Assembly: GCA_017412705.1 (NCBI GenBank)
Contig: JAFPWS010000018.1
Span: 1-64,000, forward strand
Source: Prevotella sp.
GTDB taxonomy: Bacteria; Bacteroidota; Bacteroidia; Bacteroidales; Bacteroidaceae
Reading direction: 5' to 3'
DNA length: 64,000 bases
The translations under genes were made by a program, and so were the position numbers. Below are positions 60,190-64,000 of this stretch, in pieces. Below the pieces are notes generated by a model. It was not told the DNA's origin. It did not search any database and worked only from the letters and a program-made list of their open reading frames with translations. Numbering within the stretch: the first letter of the stretch is position 1; the number at the start of each line of letters is the position of its first letter.

Positions 60190-61602
60190 ATGCTGTTTAA
60201 TTCTATTTCGTTTCTGCTATTTTTCCCGATAGTCTGCCTGATATACTTTTGTATTCCAGCTTCAAGACAGCGTGCAAGAAACCTATTTCTCCTCGGTGCC
60301 AGTTATTACTTCTATATGAACTGGGAGCCAGTCTATGCTCTTCTTCTGTTGACAAGTACTGTGCTTACTTATTTGGCAGCTCTTGGAATATGTTTCTTCC
60401 AGAGCCGAATGTGGAAAAGGGCCAGCCTCGTTTTGTGTGTCATAATGAATCTGGCAGGTCTTTTCCTTTTCAAGTATTATGATTTTTTCAGCGTCAATGT
60501 AGTTATTGCTTTGCAGAGGCTCGGGTTATCGCTTAGCGTTCCTAAGTTTACCCTGCTGCTCCCTGTCGGCATATCCTTTTATACTTTTCAAGCATTGGGC
60601 TATTCCATTGATGTCTATCGGGGTACCCAGAAGGCTGAACGTGATTTCCCCACCTATGCTCTATTTGTTTCATTCTTTCCGCAGCTTGTGGCGGGGCCTA
60701 TTGAGCGTTCCTGCCATCTGCTGCCTCAGTTTAGGGAGCATCACTACTTCCAATATGAGAATGTCATGGGTGGTTTCAAAATGATGCTGTGGGGGTATTT
60801 CATGAAACTGGTATTGGCAGACCGCTGTGGTCTTTATGTCGATGCTGTATTCAATAATGTGGCCATGCATAATGGTGGGGCCTATCTGTTGGCCTCGTTC
60901 CTTTTTCCTTTCCAAATCTATGGCGACTTTGCAGGCTACTCGCTGATAGCCATAGGTGTAGCACGGGTAATGGGATTCCGCCTGATGGAGAACTTCCACC
61001 GTCCGTACTTCTCTTGCTCAGTCGAAGAGTTCTGGCATCGCTGGCATATCTCGCTGTCTACATGGCTCAAAGACTATATTTACATTCCTTTAGGTGGCAG
61101 TCGCGTGAGTCCCCGACGTTGCTGTTTTAACTTAATGGTGACATTCGGTATCAGCGGGTTATGGCATGGAGCTAACTGGACTTTCTTCTTTTGGGGAATC
61201 CTGCATGGCGCCATGGTTTCAATAGAGAAAATGACGGGATTAGGCAGAGCCGGCCATGAGGGCCTAGGCAGGTTGATACGTCAATTCGCAACGTTTGTCC
61301 TGGTTAGTCTGGCATGGGTAATGTTCCGTGCTAATAACCTGGCAGATGCCATGGAGATTTATGAAGGTCTGTTTGCCCGTCAGGCCCTTCCCAGCATTAC
61401 ATTTTCTATGTTTACGGAAATAACGCTGGCCCTAACGATGGTGTTACTGGTAGTTTGGAGAGAGACAATGGCAGAGTTCGGACTTCGTTCCTGTCACAGG
61501 CATCCGGTAATAGAGTCTCATGTCCAGATAGTTGCCATAATAGCATCAATCCTGTTGTTTGGTGTTTTGGACGGCGATCAGTTTATCTACTTCCAATTCT
61601 AA
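60190..61602 (+). CDS. MBOAT-family membrane-bound O-acyltransferase (AlgI/DltB-like)
   Basis: A 470-residue polytopic membrane protein of the AlgI/DltB type. Start at ATG 60190, preceded by AGGAGAG; the longer frame to 60145 overlaps the peptide gene and lacks the family N-terminus LFNSISFLLFFPIV. Conserved FWHRWHISLSTWLKDYIYIPLGG (His283, His286) and the catalytic His326 in GLWHGANWTFFFWG are present. The last six residues are FIYFQF, with Tyr467, matching the C-terminal acyl-shuttle motif described for MBOATs that pass an acyl group via tyrosine to an SGNH/DltD-type partner. That partner is the next gene, 12 bases on. Acyl group and final substrate are unknown. Confidence 0.9.
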   Translation: MLFNSISFLLFFPIVCLIYFCIPASRQRARNLFLLGASYYFYMNWEPVYALLLLTSTVLTYLAALGICFFQSRMWKRASLVLCVIMNLAGLFLFKYYDFFSVNVVIALQRLGLSLSVPKFTLLLPVGISFYTFQALGYSIDVYRGTQKAERDFPTYALFVSFFPQLVAGPIERSCHLLPQFREHHYFQYENVMGGFKMMLWGYFMKLVLADRCGLYVDAVFNNVAMHNGGAYLLASFLFPFQIYGDFAGYSLIAIGVARVMGFRLMENFHRPYFSCSVEEFWHRWHISLSTWLKDYIYIPLGGSRVSPRRCCFNLMVTFGISGLWHGANWTFFFWGILHGAMVSIEKMTGLGRAGHEGLGRLIRQFATFVLVSLAWVMFRANNLADAMEIYEGLFARQALPSITFSMFTEITLALTMVLLVVWRETMAEFGLRSCHRHPVIESHVQIVAIIASILLFGVLDGDQFIYFQF

Positions 61603-61614
61603 AAGATTGACAAG

Positions 61615-62517
61615 ATGAAAAAGACATTCTTGACATTCCTGTGTTTAACCATAGCACTATTTGTTACAGACAGAACAGGGGGAATAGTCATGCAATGGGT
61701 ATGCCGGCATTCAAACGACGTCCTGAGTCCGAAACTGCAATATGTCCAGGACGGCATCCATGAAGATATGGTGTTAATGGGTACCTCGCGCTGTCATCAT
61801 CACTATGTTCCCTCCATCATAAGCGACTCGGTGGGAATAACGGTGTATAATGCGGGTGTAGGAGGCTCTGGCAACATCTTCGCCCATTATATCATGCTAT
61901 GCCATATCCTGTCACGTTATACTCCGAAGATAATATGTCTGGATGTAGCTCCTACCGATTATAATCAGCAGCGGAGTCCTTTTTCTGGTACCAATCTCTA
62001 TTCCTCGTTATTCGGAAGAAACGAGTCTGCAGATTCTGTATACCGCTTGGCAGGGAGTTATTGGCCTTACAAGATATCCCATCTCTATAGGTATAATGTC
62101 CGGGCGTCGTCAAATCTTTGGGGATTACTCTTAAACCGTCAGCAGGATAGCGACAAGGGGTACATTCCATTACCATGCCCAGAGCATCGTCTGTCGGCTC
62201 CGGAATTTGAGGATACTGACCAAAGCATTGATTCACTCAAGATGGAATACCTAAAAAGGTTCATTGCTGAATGCCGTCAAAGGAAAATAAAGTTGGTATT
62301 TGTTGCATCACCCAAATATACACTGGTAGACAACAGTTACTATGGCATTTTTAGGTCTATAGCAGATGAATATTCAATACCTTTTCTCGATTACCATACT
62401 TCAAAACGATACCAGACTCATCCTGAATTATTTAAGGATGTGAACCATTTGTGGGATCAAGGGGCAAGACTCTTCTCCAGGGAATTTTCTTGTGATTTGA
62501 AACAAATATTCCACTAA
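61615..62517 (+). CDS. SGNH-fold acyltransferase/esterase partner of the MBOAT
   Basis: A 300-residue protein with an N-terminal hydrophobic segment (FLTFLCLTIALFVTD), so probably membrane-anchored and facing the periplasm. The SGNH/DUF1574-like features are nucleophile Ser58 in LMGTSRCHHH (block I), the Asn-like GSGNIFAHY region, and Asp275-x-x-His278 in DVNHLWDQGARLF (block V). It should take the acyl group from the MBOAT C-terminal tyrosine and move it to a polymer, lipid or peptide. It follows the MBOAT by 12 bases. No second SGNH gene or polysaccharide synthesis genes are nearby, so the substrate remains open. Confidence 0.82.
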   Translation: MKKTFLTFLCLTIALFVTDRTGGIVMQWVCRHSNDVLSPKLQYVQDGIHEDMVLMGTSRCHHHYVPSIISDSVGITVYNAGVGGSGNIFAHYIMLCHILSRYTPKIICLDVAPTDYNQQRSPFSGTNLYSSLFGRNESADSVYRLAGSYWPYKISHLYRYNVRASSNLWGLLLNRQQDSDKGYIPLPCPEHRLSAPEFEDTDQSIDSLKMEYLKRFIAECRQRKIKLVFVASPKYTLVDNSYYGIFRSIADEYSIPFLDYHTSKRYQTHPELFKDVNHLWDQGARLFSREFSCDLKQIFH

Positions 62518-62574
62518 ATGTTAATGAATAAAATCAAGATGCATCATGAGTCCATAAGAAAATATCGAAAAGAT

Positions 62575-62605
62575 TTTGGTATTTCAGATATTTGAAGTAC
62601 CTTTG
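62575..62605 (+). promoter_or_regulatory. Promoter of the FISUMP-like gene
   Basis: TTTG at 62575-62578 and TACCTTTG at 62598-62605 are 19 bases apart, an ideal promoter. The leader would be about 55-60 bases. Confidence 0.75.
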
Positions 62606-62675
62606 CACATAGTTGAACGATTACTAGAACTGTGATTTTAAAATAACATTAACAAATTTTAAGTATATAAAACGC

Positions 62676-63464
62676 TTGTTGATTACCTTAACAACGATGC
62701 TCATAACCTTCATGGCAAATGGCCAGATATGTCCCGACAACAGTCACCCTCATGTCATTGACCTCGGACTACCCTCTGGCACGAAATGGGCGTGTTGTAA
62801 CGTGGACACAGACTACCCCGAGAAGCAAAGCCCGAACAATTTTGGAGGCTATTATGCCTGGGGCGAGACGAATACGAAATCCGTATATGATTGGAGCAGT
62901 TACACACACTTCGGTGGTTCGCAGGAAAACTGCCACGACATTGGGAACAACATTGCTGGCACGGAGTACGATGTGTCCCATGTCCACTGGGGCGGTTCCT
63001 GGGTGATGCCGTCACAAGAGCAAATAGTGGAATTAATCAGCAAATGCTCATATACAGGGACAACAAAGGAAGGTGTGGACGGTGGTCTTTTCACAGGTCC
63101 AAGTGGCGACAGCATCTTCTTGCCTGCGGCGGACATCCGATGGAACGGCTTTTCCGAATGCTTCATAAGTGGCGGCTACTACTGGTCGTCTACGCAGAGT
63201 TCAAATTCAGGCGATGCCTACTGTCTCTCTATCGATTTGACATGGGGTGGAGGATGTGGTGGCAATGACCGTGGCTATGGACTCACGGTACGCCCTGTCA
63301 TAAGCGGAACCACCAGCATTATCCATCCCAGATCATCTGCCGATGACGCCGGCCAAGCCATCTACAACATATATGGCATAAAGGTCAAAGACACTAAAGC
63401 TGACATAAACACCCTATCAAATGGCATCTACATCCTCAACGGCAAGAAAGTGGTGATAAAGTGA
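62676..63464 (+). CDS. FISUMP-like secreted protein with sorting-like tail; damaged start codon
   Basis: A protein of about 262 residues from the TTG at 62676. It resembles the 'Fibrobacter succinogenes major paralogous domain' type: HVIDLGLPSGTKWACCNVD, NFGGYYAWGET, GGSWVMPSQEQIVELISKC, SGGYYWSSTQSS and YGLTVRPVI. The end, AIYNIYGIKVKD...GIYILNGKKVVIK, is a Prevotella-type sorting-like tail. Reading in frame upstream, the natural signal peptide seems to be xKRLLITLTTMLITFMANGQ, where x is ATA at 62667 instead of ATG. Starts at TTG lack the Lys-Arg pair, so export may be weak. Function unknown. It has an ideal promoter. Confidence 0.75.
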   Translation: MLITLTTMLITFMANGQICPDNSHPHVIDLGLPSGTKWACCNVDTDYPEKQSPNNFGGYYAWGETNTKSVYDWSSYTHFGGSQENCHDIGNNIAGTEYDVSHVHWGGSWVMPSQEQIVELISKCSYTGTTKEGVDGGLFTGPSGDSIFLPAADIRWNGFSECFISGGYYWSSTQSSNSGDAYCLSIDLTWGGGCGGNDRGYGLTVRPVISGTTSIIHPRSSADDAGQAIYNIYGIKVKDTKADINTLSNGIYILNGKKVVIK

Positions 63465-63548
63465 GTATAAGGTAGACTAGAGGACTCTCTGATCTGTTAT
63501 AAAACATTAAAGGTTTACGGAGTATGCTGACATATAACAGTAATTATG

Positions 63549-63556
63549 TACCTTTG
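63549..63556 (+). promoter_or_regulatory. -7 box of the terminal transposase gene
   Basis: TACCTTTG lies 21 bases before the ATG at 63578. Confidence 0.5.
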
Positions 63557-63577
63557 GGGCAACTTAAAACAATTAAT

Positions 63578-64000
63578 ATGCCCAGACGAGCACGAAAGAC
63601 AAGCGGAACAGGTATCTATCACGTAATGCTGCGTGGTATTAACCGCCAAGACATCTTTGAGGACAATGAAGACTATATGCAGTTTCTAAAAAGCCTCCGT
63701 CAGTTGGTGGAATGCTATGATGAACGTGGCTACAGGATACCGTCTTTATGCCATTTCTATGCATACTGCCTGATGCCTAACCATGTGCATCTTCTTATCC
63801 AGGAAAAGACGGCAGTAATAGGTGAGATAGTGAAACGCATCACTGTATCGTATGCATACCATTTCAATAAGAAATACCAGCGTAATGGTCATCTGTTTCA
63901 AGACCGTTTCCGTAGTGAGCCCGTGGACGATATCAGCTATTTCAAGACACTGTTGCGCTACATTCATCAGAACCCTGTTCATGCCGGTTTATCCGTTAAC
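63578..64000 (+). CDS. REP-associated tyrosine transposase, 3' end cut by window edge
   Basis: 141 codons are visible before the window ends. The start MPRRARKTSGTGIYHVMLRGINR is the classical N-terminus of the RAYT/Y1 transposase family. The metal-binding HxH is in CLMPNHVHLLI (residues 69-71), and the probable catalytic Tyr128 lies in LLRYIHQNPVHAGL. Unlike the transposase at 1148-2287, it has no proline-rich insertion. RAYT proteins are usually single-copy genes that mobilise or process REP sequences rather than autonomous insertion sequences. No flanking inverted repeats are visible. Confidence 0.88.
   Translation, partial: MPRRARKTSGTGIYHVMLRGINRQDIFEDNEDYMQFLKSLRQLVECYDERGYRIPSLCHFYAYCLMPNHVHLLIQEKTAVIGEIVKRITVSYAYHFNKKYQRNGHLFQDRFRSEPVDDISYFKTLLRYIHQNPVHAGLSVN

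Noticed and set aside
1..64000. tRNA or rRNA genes
   Set aside because: I looked for T-loop-like GGTTCGAAT words and cloverleaf-sized inverted repeats; those seen fall inside protein genes and lack flanking stems.

Overview
The window looks like chromosomal DNA of a Prevotella-type Bacteroidales bacterium. The grounds are SusC/SusD pairs, TAnnTTTG promoter boxes with TTTG about 19-20 bases upstream, A-rich weak ribosome-binding sites, BspA-like leucine-rich proteins, short C-terminal sorting-like tails, glycine-lipid acyltransferases, a smalltalk microprotein beside an HU-related protein, and a Bacteroidota-style dcw cluster. I saw no tRNA, rRNA or CRISPR array. The species assignment is inference.

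Layout. 1-2300: two unrecognised genes, a 520-base non-coding stretch and an IS200-like (REP-associated) tyrosine transposase fused to a C-terminal Rossmann-like domain. 2.3-4.3 kb: HU-related protein, smalltalk microprotein and a cytidylate-kinase-like protein, with tandem repeats in the spacers. 4.5-18.8 kb: a xylan-type polysaccharide utilisation locus, namely GH35-like glycosidase, SusC, SusD, surface glycan-binding lipoprotein and a GH10 xylanase interrupted by three carbohydrate-binding modules, facing a GH3 glycosidase operon. No regulator for it is in the window. 18.9-21.5 kb: two tandem, translationally coupled histidine phosphatases. 21.5-23.2 kb: SufE and a U32 protein. 23.3-27.0 kb: small secreted protein, PL1 pectate lyase, C1-type cysteine protease lipoprotein and L-rhamnose mutarotase, the last three overlapping. 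27.0-34.7 kb: cysS, CoA transferase, haemolysin III, UPF1-like helicase and pullulanase.

34.8-50.3 kb is an uninterrupted division/cell-wall (dcw) cluster on the minus strand, mraZ-rsmH-ftsL-ftsI-murE-mraY-murD-ftsW-murG-murC-ftsQ-ftsA-ftsZ. Three 10-base-phased GTGGR repeats precede mraZ, as expected of a MraZ operator. Divergent from it lie the two glycine-lipid acyltransferase genes (glsA, glsB) and a pectinesterase-like beta-helix protein. 54.6-58.1 kb: two BspA-like leucine-rich-repeat proteins.

58.1-64 kb is more A+T rich and looks accessory. It holds a membrane-spanning TPR protein with a C-terminal HTH-like segment, then a structured spacer, then an operon of a 53-residue secreted peptide (too short for routine gene calling), an MBOAT O-acyltransferase ending in a tyrosine-containing acyl-shuttle-like hexapeptide, and an SGNH partner. 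The same 10-base word lies upstream of the promoters of the TPR gene and of the peptide operon, so the TPR protein may control both. This is my best candidate for an undescribed system. The window ends with a FISUMP-like secreted protein whose natural start codon seems to have changed to ATA, and the first 141 codons of a second tyrosine transposase.
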